Source of the DNA: Variovorax boronicumulans
GTDB lineage: Bacteria; Pseudomonadota; Gammaproteobacteria; Burkholderiales; Burkholderiaceae_C
Direction of reading: 5' to 3'
Assembly: GCF_007677875.1 (NCBI RefSeq)
Contig: NZ_VEDO01000009.1
Span: 185,933 to 249,932 of the forward strand
Length of the DNA: 64,000 nucleotides
Position numbers and translations under genes: made by a program. Shown in pieces: positions 44,061 to 51,793 of the stretch. A model generated the notes under the pieces. That model made no database searches, was not told where the DNA came from, and saw only the letters and a list, made by a program, of their open reading frames with translations. Each line of letters opens with the position of its first letter. The first letter of the stretch is position 1.

Positions 44061-45502
44061 CGGCTCGGCTCGGTAGGGGGGTCTTGGCGGGCACCGGCAG
44101 GTGCCTTTTTGCGGGAGGCCGGATCGACGGGCTGCGGCCGCAGCACGGCCACGTTGAGCTGGTCGTCGCCGAAGTAGCGCGCCGCCACCGCCTGCACCTG
44201 CTCGGCCGTCACCTGCCGCAGCCGCTCGATCAGCCGGTCTGATAGATCGGGCGCAAAGTCGGTGGCCCACTGGCTGCCGAGTTCACGCGCCTGGTTGAAC
44301 ACCGAATCGCGCTTGTAGACCTGGCCAGCCACCCACTGCGTCTTGACACGGGCGAGCTCGGCGGCACTGACGCCCTCGCGCGCCACGCGGGCGACCTGCT
44401 CGCGCAGCGCCGCCTCGAGCTGCTCCGTCGTTTTGCCCGGCGCCGGCACGCCGTCGAGCACGAAGAGTTGCGGGCCGCGGCCCATGAGGCCGTTGCTGGC
44501 GCCGGCGCTGTCGGCAAGACGGTCGGGGCCCTGGGTCAACGCGCGCTCCAGGCGCGCGCCAGGGTAGCCGTCGAGCACGGCCGACAGCACGGTCAGGGCC
44601 AGTGCGTCGTCGCTGGCTTCCAATGTGGTGAGCTTGGGCACCTTGAAGGCCATGGCCAGGTAGGACTGCTCGGCCGGCGCCTTGAGCTCCAGCCGGCGGA
44701 TGCCGCGCTGCGCAGGTTCCTCGCGCGGCTTGCGGCCCGGCACGGCGGCGGCCGGGATGGCGCCGTAGATGCGTTCGGCCTGGGCGCGCACCTGGGCCAC
44801 ATCCACGTCGCCCACGATGACCACGGCCGCGTTGGCCGGCACATACCACTGGCGATAAAACTGGCGCACGTCGTTGGCCGTGAGGCTGTCCAGGTCGCCC
44901 ATCCAGCCGATGATGGGCCGGCGGTAGGGCGCGGCCTGGTAGGTCATGGCGTAGAGCGCCTCGTACAGCCGGGCGCGCGGCGCGTCATCGGTGCGCATGC
45001 GCCGCTCTTCCTTGATGACGGCCAGCTCGCGCGTGAACTCGTCGTCGGCCCAGCGGTTGTGGGCGAAACGGTCGGCCTCCAGCCGCATCACCTCCTCGAG
45101 CCGGCCGGCCGGGATCTGCTGGTAGTAGCCGGTGTAGTCGTAGGAGGTGAAGGCGTTCTCGGAGCCGCCGATGGCCGCCACGCGGCGCGAGAATTCCCCG
45201 GGCTTGAGTTGCTCCGTGCCCTTGAACATCATGTGTTCCACGGCGTGGGCGACCCCGCTGGTGCCGTCCACCTCGTCCATGCTGCCCACGCGCAGCCAGA
45301 CCATGTGCACGGCCGTGGGCGCACGCCGATCCGGCTTGACGATGAGCGTCATGCCGTTGGCCAACTGGAATTGCTGGGTGGCGGATGCGGCGGTGGCGCC
45401 GGCAGCCGCAGAAGGCGCTGGAGGTGCGGTCTGGGCTTGCAGACCGGGTGCCGCCCAGGCCAGCGCGAAGGCCATGGCGCACGCAGAAAGAATGCGTTTC
45501 AT
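44057..45502 (-). CDS. M16 family zinc peptidase, catalytic subunit
   Basis: A 481-aa exported zinc metallopeptidase. The signal peptide is MKRILSACAMAFALAWAAPGLQA. The inverted zinc motif HAVEH is at residues 86-90, in GVAHAVEHMMFKGTEQLKPGEF, and the distal Glu lies in ADDEFTRELAVIKEERRMRTDD. The second half-domain follows from ~residue 240. It is translationally coupled to an M16 protein lacking the zinc motif, forming a likely heterodimer. The promoter lies in the 29-bp gap shared with ftsY. Confidence 0.93.
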   Translation of the reverse strand: MKRILSACAMAFALAWAAPGLQAQTAPPAPSAAAGATAASATQQFQLANGMTLIVKPDRRAPTAVHMVWLRVGSMDEVDGTSGVAHAVEHMMFKGTEQLKPGEFSRRVAAIGGSENAFTSYDYTGYYQQIPAGRLEEVMRLEADRFAHNRWADDEFTRELAVIKEERRMRTDDAPRARLYEALYAMTYQAAPYRRPIIGWMGDLDSLTANDVRQFYRQWYVPANAAVVIVGDVDVAQVRAQAERIYGAIPAAAVPGRKPREEPAQRGIRRLELKAPAEQSYLAMAFKVPKLTTLEASDDALALTVLSAVLDGYPGARLERALTQGPDRLADSAGASNGLMGRGPQLFVLDGVPAPGKTTEQLEAALREQVARVAREGVSAAELARVKTQWVAGQVYKRDSVFNQARELGSQWATDFAPDLSDRLIERLRQVTAEQVQAVAARYFGDDQLNVAVLRPQPVDPASRKKAPAGARQDPPTEPSR

Positions 45503-45519
45503 AGAATCATCCGATTCTA
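45502..45519. promoter_or_regulatory. Mirrored divergent -10 elements between M16 gene and ftsY
   Basis: TAGAAT occurs on the plus strand at 45502-45507 and on the minus strand at 45519-45514, forming the inverted repeat AGAATC-ATCC-GATTCT. Each is placed to serve one of the two divergent genes. The plus start point would be about 45514 (ftsY leader ~18 nt) and the minus one about 45507, leaving the M16 message almost leaderless. RNA polymerase could not occupy both at once. Confidence 0.5.
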
Positions 45520-45531
45520 AGAACGCCCCAA

Positions 45532-46623
45532 ATGTTCAGTTTCTTCAAGAAAAAACCGCCTGCGGCGGAAACCGCAGCCGCTGAAGCGCCACCAGCGCTG
45601 GCGGCGCCCGAGCCGGCGGAGCCGGCCGGCCGCGGCTGGTTGCGCAACCCCTTCGCGGTCAAGCCCGAGGCTGCGCCGGAGCCGCCGCCCGCCGAGGCCG
45701 CCCCCGAACCGGTGGCCCGCGCAGGCTGGGTGGACCGGCTCAAGCTGGGCCTGCGCAAGACCGGCAGCAGCATCACCACCGTCTTCACGGGCACCCGCAT
45801 CGACGAGGCCTTGTACGAGGAGCTCGAGGAGGCCCTGCTGATGGCCGACACGGGCGTGAAAGCCACGACGGTGTTGCTGGACGATCTGCGCCGGCGCGTG
45901 AAGGAAGCCCGCGCCACGGAACCGGCGGCCGTGCGCGAACTGCTGGTCGATGCCATCGCCGACATGCTGCGGCCGCTGCAAAAGCCGCTGGTGATCGGCG
46001 AACACAAGCCCACCGTGGTCATGGTGGCTGGCGTCAACGGCGCGGGCAAGACCACCTCCATCGGCAAGCTGACCCGGCATCTGGCCGCGCACAAGGCCTC
46101 GGTGCTGCTGGCTGCGGCCGACACGTTCCGCGCCGCAGCGCGCGAGCAGCTGGCCGTCTGGGCCGATCGCAACTATGTGGAGATCATCAGCCAGCAGGGC
46201 GGCGACCCCGCGGCCGTGGCCTTCGATGCGGTGAACGCCGGCCGCGCGCGCGGCAAGGACGTGGTGCTGGTCGACACCGCCGGCCGCCTGCCGACCCAGC
46301 TCCACCTGATGGAGGAGCTCAAGAAGATTCGCCGCACGCTGGTCAAGGCCGACACGGCCGGCACTGGCGTGCCCCACGAGGTGCTGCTGGTCATCGATGG
46401 CAACACCGGCCAGAACGCGCTGATGCAGGTCAAGGCCTTCGACGACGCGATCGGCCTGACGGGTCTCATCGTGACCAAGCTGGACGGCACGGCCAAGGGC
46501 GGCGTGCTGGCCGCCATCGCGCAGGAGCGGCCGGTGCCGGTCTACTTCATCGGCGTGGGCGAGAAGCTGGAAGACCTGGAGACCTTCGACGCGCGCGAAT
46601 TCGCGCAGGCGCTGCTGGGCTGA
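45532..46623 (+). CDS. ftsY: Signal recognition particle receptor FtsY
   Basis: SRP receptor GTPase (363 aa) that docks SRP-ribosome complexes at the inner membrane. A short Lys-rich start (MFSFFKKKPP) leads into an Ala/Pro/Glu acidic A-domain (~residues 10-65). Next come the N domain and the G domain: G1 GVNGAGKTTSIGKL (~165), DTFRAAAREQL, G3 DTAGR and G4 TKLDG, with the closing GVGEKLEDLETFDAREF. It is divergent from the M16 pair, an arrangement common in Burkholderiales. Confidence 0.97.
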   Translation: MFSFFKKKPPAAETAAAEAPPALAAPEPAEPAGRGWLRNPFAVKPEAAPEPPPAEAAPEPVARAGWVDRLKLGLRKTGSSITTVFTGTRIDEALYEELEEALLMADTGVKATTVLLDDLRRRVKEARATEPAAVRELLVDAIADMLRPLQKPLVIGEHKPTVVMVAGVNGAGKTTSIGKLTRHLAAHKASVLLAAADTFRAAAREQLAVWADRNYVEIISQQGGDPAAVAFDAVNAGRARGKDVVLVDTAGRLPTQLHLMEELKKIRRTLVKADTAGTGVPHEVLLVIDGNTGQNALMQVKAFDDAIGLTGLIVTKLDGTAKGGVLAAIAQERPVPVYFIGVGEKLEDLETFDAREFAQALLG

Positions 46624-46629
46624 AGACGC

Positions 46630-47361
46630 TCAGGGCCTGGTGTCGCACTCGCCCTTGAACAGCTGGCGGCCGTTGTCGCGCAGCAAGCGGGCCTGGCGCT
46701 TGCGCGTGTCCACGCGCCACTGCGCACCGGTGCCGAACACGACCTCGTCGCCCGCCACGAAACCCGAACTGAGCCACTGCCCATTCACGGCCACGGCGTT
46801 CTCAGCCACGCTGTAGCGCACCTCCACGCGGCGTTCCGCCTGTCCGGCGTCGGGCTGCATGCGGCAGTACAGGCTGCGGCTGTCGGGCGGGCTGCCGCGC
46901 GCTGCCAGTTCGGCCGCGATTTGTGCGGCCCGGCCCGGTGCACCGCTGGCTTCGCAGCTGAACTGGGCCACCATGGCGGTGCCGTCCATGGTGTGCACGG
47001 GCTCGAACACCAGGTTGGTGAGGTCGGTGCGGCCGCTGCGTCGTGGCGGCTGCACAAAGGGCTGCTCGGGCTCGAGCCGGCCCGAGGGCATGACGGAGTT
47101 GAGGATGGCGATGCGCTGCGGCGTGCGGCAATCCACCACGTAGTTGGCATAGCCGACCAGGGGGGATGGCCGCAGCGCGTGCACGAGGAAGTAGGTGCCG
47201 GCGACATGGTCGCGGTCGACCACGTCGAGCGCGATGGCGTCCACGCCGACGAGCATCTCGTCGATACGCTGCACCATGTGGAAGCTGGCCGCCGTCTGGG
47301 CCCTTGCGGACAGAACCAATAACACGGCGACAACGCAAAGAAGAGGGCGGCAGGAAGGCAT
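46630..47361 (-). CDS. Hypothetical secreted protein
   Basis: A 243-aa protein with a clear signal peptide (MPSCRPLLCVVAVLLVLSARA) and no transmembrane segment afterwards. I do not recognise a family. The mature part has three cysteines (VDCRTP, FSCEAS, YCRMQ) and a fourth near the C-terminus (GECDTRP), which could form two disulfides. The segments GTYFLVHALRPSPLVGYANYVVDC and EVVFGTGAQWRVDTRKRQARLL suggest a beta-rich fold. It lies tail-to-tail with ftsY and is not obviously part of an operon. Confidence 0.75.
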   Translation of the reverse strand: MPSCRPLLCVVAVLLVLSARAQTAASFHMVQRIDEMLVGVDAIALDVVDRDHVAGTYFLVHALRPSPLVGYANYVVDCRTPQRIAILNSVMPSGRLEPEQPFVQPPRRSGRTDLTNLVFEPVHTMDGTAMVAQFSCEASGAPGRAAQIAAELAARGSPPDSRSLYCRMQPDAGQAERRVEVRYSVAENAVAVNGQWLSSGFVAGDEVVFGTGAQWRVDTRKRQARLLRDNGRQLFKGECDTRP

Positions 47362-47402
47362 CAGGGGAGTTCAGGGCCCCGCCTGCGCCGCACTGCGCGG
47401 AC

Positions 47403-48287
47403 CTACATGGCGGGCTTGTCGCTCAGGGCCTTCAGATTGTCGCGCAGCTGCTGGCTCATCGGCAGGCCGAGGTTGATGCCGCGCGGCGGGATCGGCGAGA
47501 GGAACCACTTGTTGTACAGGCGCTCGAATTCGCCCGACTTCATCGCATCGGCGAACACGCCGTCGACCAGCGCCTTGAAGGCCGGGTCGTCCTTGCGCAC
47601 CATGCAGGCATAGGGCTCGACCTGCAGCGAATCGCCGACCACCTCGAGCTGCTCGGACATTTTCGAGTTCGCGCGCAGGCCGAACAGCAAGATGTCGTCC
47701 ATCGCGAAGGCGACGGCACGGTCGCTCTCGACCAGCAGCAGCGAATCGTCGTGGTCCTTGCCCAGCACGACCGTCATGCCGATGTTGTTGTCCTGGTTGT
47801 ACTTGCGGATGACCTGCGCATTGGTGGTCCCGGTCGTCGTGGCCACGGTCTTGCCGGCGAGGTCGGCGTAGTTCCTGATGCCCGAACTCTTCTTCACGAG
47901 CAGGCGCGTGCCGGTGTAGAAGTGGTTGATCGCGAAGGCCACGTCCTTGCCGCGCGCAGTGTTGTTGGTGGTCGAGCCGCATTCCAGGTCGATGGTGCCG
48001 TTGGTGAGCAAGGGGATGCGGTTCTGCGAGGTCACGGCCATGGCGCCGACCTCCAGGGTGGGCTTGTTGAGCTTCTTCTTGACTGCCTCAACCACGGCAT
48101 CGGTCAGGTCGACGGCAAATCCCACGGCCTTGGTCGAGCCCGCCAGGTAGCTGAACGGTACCGACGATTCGCGGTAAGCCACGGTGATCTTGTTGCTGTC
48201 GGCCACCTTCTTCAAGGTGTCGGCCTGGACGGCGGACAGGCTGGCGCAGCATAGGGCGATGGCGCTCAAGCGGAACACGGCAGACAT
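47403..48287 (-). CDS. Amino-acid ABC transporter substrate-binding protein (GltI-like)
   Basis: A 294-aa periplasmic binding protein of SBP family 3. A signal peptide (AVFRLSAIALCCASLSAVQA) precedes the first lobe KITVAYRESSVPFSYLAGSTKAVGFAVDLTDAVVEAVKKKL and the ligand region IPLLTNGTIDLECGSTTNN, which closely follows glutamate/aspartate-binding GltI. I chose ATG 48287. No permease or ATPase gene is adjacent, so it is an orphan here or works with components elsewhere. Confidence 0.9.
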   Translation of the reverse strand: MSAVFRLSAIALCCASLSAVQADTLKKVADSNKITVAYRESSVPFSYLAGSTKAVGFAVDLTDAVVEAVKKKLNKPTLEVGAMAVTSQNRIPLLTNGTIDLECGSTTNNTARGKDVAFAINHFYTGTRLLVKKSSGIRNYADLAGKTVATTTGTTNAQVIRKYNQDNNIGMTVVLGKDHDDSLLLVESDRAVAFAMDDILLFGLRANSKMSEQLEVVGDSLQVEPYACMVRKDDPAFKALVDGVFADAMKSGEFERLYNKWFLSPIPPRGINLGLPMSQQLRDNLKALSDKPAM

Positions 48288-48483
48288 GGGCTTCCTTGGC
48301 GGGCGGATGGGGATGGGTGGCAGTGTAGAGAATGGGCATGCGTCGGGAAGCAAGGGATATGCCTGAGCCCGAGGTGCTTCCCGCACACCACGTCGCCGCT
48401 TGGGCCGGTAAAACCCGCTCACTCGCTCGGCGTACCTTGCTTACGCTGGCGGCTTCGCACACAAGACAAGGAGACCCGCCACC

Positions 48484-49461
48484 ATGCAGACCGCCCCACG
48501 CCGACTGCTGCTGTCCACCGCACTGCTCGTCCTCGTCGCCAGCAGCCTGCCCGCCATGGCGCAGCCGGCGGCCTGGCCGACCAAGCCGGTTCGCATCGTT
48601 GTCACCTTTCCGCCCGGGGGCGCGCCGGACACGCTGGCACGCCTGCTGGCCGACAAATGGAGCGCGCTGGGCCAGCCCGTGACGGTGGACAACAAGCCGG
48701 GCGCCGGCGGCAACATCGGTGCCGACACAGTGGCCAAGAGCCCGGCCGATGGCGCCACCCTGGTGCTAGGTACGGTGGGGACGCACGCGATCAACGCCGC
48801 GCTGTACGACAAGATGCCGTACAACAATCTCAAGGACTTCACGCCGATCAGCTTCCTGGCCAGTACGCCCAACCTGCTGGTGGTCAACAAGGCCGTGCCA
48901 GCCAACAATGTGCAGGAGTTGGTGGCGCTGGCCAAGCGCGAGCCGCTGGCCTTCGGCTCCTCGGGCAGCGGTACCTCGATCCACCTGTCGGGGGAGCTGT
49001 TCAACACGCTGGCTGGCGTGAAGATGCAGCATGTGCCGTACAAGGGACGCGCTCAGGCGATCCCAGACCTGCTCGGCGGACGCATCGCGATGATCTTCGA
49101 CAACATGCCGTCGGCATTGCCGCTCGTGAAGTCCGGCGAACTCAAGGCGCTGGGAGTGACCAGCGCGCAGCGCTCGCCCGCCGCCCCCGACATCCCGACG
49201 ATCGCCGAGGCCGGACTTCCTGGATTCGAGGCCACCTCCTGGTTCGCGCTGCTCGGGCCGGCCGGGGTGCCGCGCGAGGTTCAGTTGCGCATCAACCAGG
49301 AAGTCGCGCGTGTGCTGGCGCTGCCCGATGTTCGGGAGAAGCTCGCCACACTGGGCCTGGAGCCGAATCCGGGCACTCCCGAGGCCCTGATGTCGCTCAT
49401 GCAGAGCGAGACCGCCAAATGGGCCAAGGTGGTCAAGGCGTCCGGCGCGAAGCCCGACTGA
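48484..49461 (+). CDS. Bug/TctC-type tripartite tricarboxylate transporter receptor
   Basis: A 325-aa periplasmic receptor of the Bug family. The signal peptide ends near LPAMAQ-PAAWP. The mature protein starts WPTKPVRIVVTFPPGGAPDTLARLLADKW and continues VTVDNKPGAGGNIGADTVAKSPADG, FTPISFLASTPNLLVV and VPYKGRAQAIPDLLGGRI. AAGGAGA precedes the ATG by a good distance. It is an orphan with no TctAB genes nearby. It shares the fold but not the operon setting of the receptor at 37425-38381. A promoter for the downstream structured RNA lies just past its stop codon. Confidence 0.93.
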   Translation: MQTAPRRLLLSTALLVLVASSLPAMAQPAAWPTKPVRIVVTFPPGGAPDTLARLLADKWSALGQPVTVDNKPGAGGNIGADTVAKSPADGATLVLGTVGTHAINAALYDKMPYNNLKDFTPISFLASTPNLLVVNKAVPANNVQELVALAKREPLAFGSSGSGTSIHLSGELFNTLAGVKMQHVPYKGRAQAIPDLLGGRIAMIFDNMPSALPLVKSGELKALGVTSAQRSPAAPDIPTIAEAGLPGFEATSWFALLGPAGVPREVQLRINQEVARVLALPDVREKLATLGLEPNPGTPEALMSLMQSETAKWAKVVKASGAKPD

Positions 49462-49474
49462 GCTACAATCGCGG

Positions 49475-49655
49475 ACTCCTGGTGTTGCAACCAGTGAAAC
49501 CGCCTGGCCAGGCAACGCCGAATCTCACGGCGGCACGTCGACAAGATCGCTCACGACGAAAAACGCAGAGTGGTCCTGCATGCGAAAGTGCCGTAAACGT
49601 GGACCGCGTAAGAGTCCACGACCAAATTCTTGAGGTCGTTGCAACGCCAGTCTGC
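49475..49655 (+). ncRNA. ssrS: Structured ~180-nt RNA, 6S RNA (ssrS)-like
   Basis: A TACAAT -10 at 49464-49469 is followed by CGCGG, giving a start near 49475. The ends of the RNA pair over 13 bp: CTGGTGTTGCAAC (49479-49491) with GTTGCAACGCCAG (49638-49650), including one G-U. Inside are further hairpins, for example GTGGAC/GTCCAC on the 3' side. Long closed rod, ~180 nt, a small hairpin on the 3' strand of the central region and a terminator just beyond are the architecture of 6S RNA, which binds sigma-70 RNA polymerase. The primary sequence does not let me prove this; another sRNA is possible. Confidence 0.55.
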
Positions 49656-49677
49656 GATTTGCGAAGACTGGCGTTTT
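49645..49677 (+). terminator. Intrinsic terminator of the 6S-like RNA
   Basis: CGCCAGTCT (49645-49653) and AGACTGGCG (49665-49673) form a 9-bp stem with an 11-base loop followed by TTTT. Its 5' arm shares GCCAG with the closing stem of the RNA, so termination and end-pairing are mutually exclusive, or the 3' end is trimmed afterwards. Confidence 0.85.
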
Positions 49678-49722
49678 GCATGATGCGCGCGTCCTATGGT
49701 CTCGGCCCATGTGCACGCACGC

Positions 49723-49748
49723 AAAAAAGCCCTGCTCGGGCAGGGCTT
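49723..49748 (-). terminator. Intrinsic terminator of the 59-aa gene
   Basis: On the minus strand AAGCCCTGC-CCGA-GCAGGGCTT (49748-49727) makes a 9-bp stem with a four-base loop and runs into six T. It lies 26 bases after the stop of the small gene at 49774-49953, supporting that gene as a real transcription unit. Confidence 0.88.
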
Positions 49749-49773
49749 GGAACGATGCCGGCCGCTGCGCGGC

Positions 49774-49953
49774 TCAGGTTGGCAGCCCTTTGGTGGCGTG
49801 CCGTTTATGGTCTTCGGCGCCAGCGCGGACCGGCACCGATTTGCTCGGCACATAAGGAACGGTCATCGCGCTGTTCACATGGGTCCTCGGCTCGACGGCC
49901 GCCGGTGCAGGCTCTGCGGGCTTGATACTGTCGCTCCTGGTCTGGTCGCTCAT
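49774..49953 (-). CDS. Small conserved-looking hypothetical protein (59 aa)
   Basis: A 59-residue frame, MSDQTRSDSIKPAEPAPAAV..., with a Pro/Ala-rich first third and a basic, polar second half (MTVPYVPSKSVPVRAG then EDHKRHATKGLPT). No signal peptide or membrane helix. I vaguely recall similar short proteins in Comamonadaceae but cannot name a family. Support comes from a strong terminator placed just after its stop; there is no obvious Shine-Dalgarno sequence. The function is unknown. Confidence 0.55.
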   Translation of the reverse strand: MSDQTRSDSIKPAEPAPAAVEPRTHVNSAMTVPYVPSKSVPVRAGAEDHKRHATKGLPT

Positions 49954-50427
49954 GCTTGAAGAATCCGGTTGGTCATCAGGTTTGCAGGCGTGCTGTCCAC
50001 GCGTCGGGTGTACCTCGGCGTGCTAAGGCTCGAAGCCAACGCCTCTCTACGCAACTATCGCGCCAAGCGGATGACTGCAATGGAAATCAACATGAAACGG
50101 GCTGCGCGAATCGCGTGGCCACCCAGCTTGTAAAACGGACCGACAGACCCTAGTCGTTGCGCCACGCACGAGTCCAATTGTTTGACACCGGTCTTTAACA
50201 AAACAACGATGACAGTCATCGCGGATAACGCTTGGCGTCGAACCCATCTCACAAGCAGCTCCGGCCCCGCCAACGGCACCAAACCAAGGCGAGATCCTCA
50301 CTGCCTATGTTGAACTTGTAGGACATGGCCGATGACGAGCCACGTTACACGCCGCCCGGGAATACCCTAGGCCTTTCTGCAAGTGCTTGAATTGTAAAGG
50401 CGGCACATTGCTTGCTTGAATTTGCAG
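49954..50427. other. Gene-free stretch, start of the AT-richer islet
   Basis: I see no convincing gene or RNA here. It is visibly less GC-rich than the flanks, for example around 50170-50210 and 50390-50425. It contains fragments such as TTGACACC (50182-50189) and TCTTTAAC (50192-50199) that could be promoter parts, but no full promoter is assigned. It should carry the promoters for the 59-aa gene (leftward) and the microprotein gene at 50428 (rightward). Confidence 0.4.
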
Positions 50428-50661
50428 ATGACTTCCATTCAGCTGATCAAGCGTCTCCTGATTGCCATTGCATCGCTGCTTGCCGTCTCAGCAGCGTTCG
50501 CGTTGGGCACATACCCCGACCTCCCGTCGGTTCAAGCACTGCCAGGCGCCGCGGTTTCGTGGGCGACGTCCACCTTCAGCGGCGACCACAGCGGCATGTG
50601 GGAAGTGGCGGCGGCGATTGCCGTCATGGCCGTGATTGCCAAGCGCAACGGCAAGACCTGA
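50428..50661 (+). CDS. Microprotein A: secreted or two-helix membrane protein (77 aa)
   Basis: A 77-aa protein with an N-terminal signal/anchor (KRLLIAIASLLAVSAAFALG), a ~30-residue polar middle (TYPDLPSVQALPG...), and a C-terminal hydrophobic helix with a basic end (WEVAAAIAVMAVIAKRNGKT). The same plan and several identical positions recur in the 66-aa product at 51327-51527, so the two are paralogues. I know no family for them. I chose ATG 50428; a TTG four codons upstream is possible. The helix-plus-basic C-terminus resembles sorting-signal tails, without a recognisable sorting motif. Confidence 0.6.
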   Translation: MTSIQLIKRLLIAIASLLAVSAAFALGTYPDLPSVQALPGAAVSWATSTFSGDHSGMWEVAAAIAVMAVIAKRNGKT

Positions 50662-50760
50662 TCCACAGTCGAGCAGTGCGCGCCCGCAGTGCGCACGCGA
50701 CATGCGAAAGATGTGCGGCATGTCACATCGGAAATACGGCCCCGTGGTTACGCTCGCGCG

Positions 50761-50967
50761 ATGAAACATATTCGCATTGCAAGCGCGCGCGAAGTCGCGC
50801 AACACAACCAAGGCCAACGCTTCGTCTGCGAGTGGATGGAAGGCTCGTTGATGAATCGTTGGCTGCTGAAGAACCGACTGGCCGAAGCACTGGAAGTGCA
50901 TGGCGCGGGAAGCCACTGGGTTGAAGTTCGGGACGCGCACCCCGTGCGCCATACTGCACCGGCCTGA
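50761..50967 (+). CDS. Hypothetical small soluble protein (68 aa)
   Basis: A 68-residue frame (MKHIRIASAREVAQHNQGQRF...). It is mixed alpha/beta in character, with an amphipathic middle (WMEGSLMNRWLLKNRLAEALEVHG) and no signal peptide. It sits between the two paralogous microprotein genes and is followed by a plausible terminator near 51040-51080. There is no clear ribosome-binding site before ATG 50761. I do not recognise it; it could be spurious. Confidence 0.4.
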   Translation: MKHIRIASAREVAQHNQGQRFVCEWMEGSLMNRWLLKNRLAEALEVHGAGSHWVEVRDAHPVRHTAPA

Positions 50968-51326
50968 CGTTGACAACGGCGCCGAGCGCTGCAGCCGGCA
51001 GCGTCGACCACGCACAAGGGCGTGGTACGAGCCAAGGAGAAGCCTCCCCGGTAAATGCCTTGGAGAGGCTTTCATCTTTTCTGGCGCGTCCCGCCAACCG
51101 CGCAACACCGGCGTCCTGAGTGACGCCGTCTCGCAGGTCGCGCCGCCGGACACGCAGGCGACCAACCCGGGAGTCACGGTGCTGCCAACAAATCCGTGCA
51201 GAAAGTCGCCAACGATTTGCACGAGTTTCGGCATCATGCCGCACCTCCGCGCCCCGTGCCGGCCAACTTCTCAGCGCATCGCAGGCAGCAGACGCTCGCC
51301 ACCTGCGCAGTGCACGTCATCAGAAC
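50968..51326. other. Spacer with a probable terminator, no gene seen
   Basis: A stem AAGCCTC (51040-51046) with GAGGCTT (51065-51071) is followed by TCATCTTTT, a plausible rightward terminator for the 68-aa gene. The rest up to 51326 is moderately GC-rich and has no frame I trust on either strand. A leftward frame opening near 51235 (MPKLVQIVGDFLHGFVG...) looks protein-like for ~30 residues but then runs antisense through the terminator and the 68-aa gene. Confidence 0.4.
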
Positions 51327-51527
51327 ATGTCGATGAAGCGCGTCCTGATCGCTCTCGTCTCGGCGGTCTCCGTCTCCGCCGTCGTAGCCTTCGGGCCACA
51401 TCTTGATTTTCAAGCTTCCGCTCAGGAGCCCACGCTGCTGACTGCCAGTTGGTTTGCCGACGACGGGTGGGCGGTGGTCGCAGCGATCATCGCAATGGTG
51501 CTGATCGCCAACAGAAGAAATCGCTGA
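51327..51527 (+). CDS. Microprotein B: paralogue of microprotein A (66 aa)
   Basis: A 66-aa protein with signal/anchor KRVLIALVSAVSVSAVVAFG, a short polar middle (PHLDFQASAQEP...), and a C-terminal helix plus basic end WAVVAAIIAMVLIANRRNR. Shared features with the 77-aa product at 50428 include KR-x-LIA at the start, Ala-(Leu/Phe)-Gly after the first helix, and W-x-V-x-AAI-x-x-M-x-x-IA-x-R at the end. ATG 51327 and ATG 51333 are both possible starts. The function is unknown. Duplication within 0.9 kb suggests a small local family. Confidence 0.58.
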   Translation: MSMKRVLIALVSAVSVSAVVAFGPHLDFQASAQEPTLLTASWFADDGWAVVAAIIAMVLIANRRNR

Positions 51528-51661
51528 GCTTGCGTTGCTTGTAAGACCATCAGCTGGCTAAAAGATGCGACACCAGGGTTTGCACTTGTTCATCAATCGA
51601 GCGTAGGCGCCGAAGATCGCTGGTATCAATTGGTTTCGTAGTCCACGATTGAGACGCTTCC

Positions 51662-51793
51662 ATGACGCTCACCGCACTCATAGCCATCGCCTTCATTGCA
51701 TATCTCGCCCGCGGGGCACTGGCGGCCGGCATCCGGCTCGAGCAAATCAGCAAAGAACGTCAAGAAAACGCCGAGTTCCGCCAGGCGTCCTGA
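51662..51793 (+). CDS. Very small single-helix membrane protein (43 aa)
   Basis: A 43-aa frame: hydrophobic N-terminal helix LTALIAIAFIAYLARGALAA followed by a charged amphipathic tail RLEQISKERQENAEFRQAS. This one-helix plus coiled tail plan is typical of bacterial membrane microproteins. It is the last of the small genes before the tRNA. There is no strong ribosome-binding site, so the call is tentative. Confidence 0.45.
   Translation: MTLTALIAIAFIAYLARGALAAGIRLEQISKERQENAEFRQAS

Noticed and set aside
49463..49681. Small antisense frames over the 6S-like RNA
   Set aside because: Paired RNA segments create mirrored frames; the promoter and terminator are on the plus strand.
49790..49800. 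TTGGTGGCG resembling the 3' end of tRNA-Met, as a possible attachment site
   Set aside because: The match is only nine bases and there is no integrase gene or longer tRNA fragment in the islet.
50488..51237. Leftward frame of ~250 codons through the microprotein islet
   Set aside because: It runs antisense to two better small genes and a terminator, and its composition is not protein-like after the first ~30 residues.
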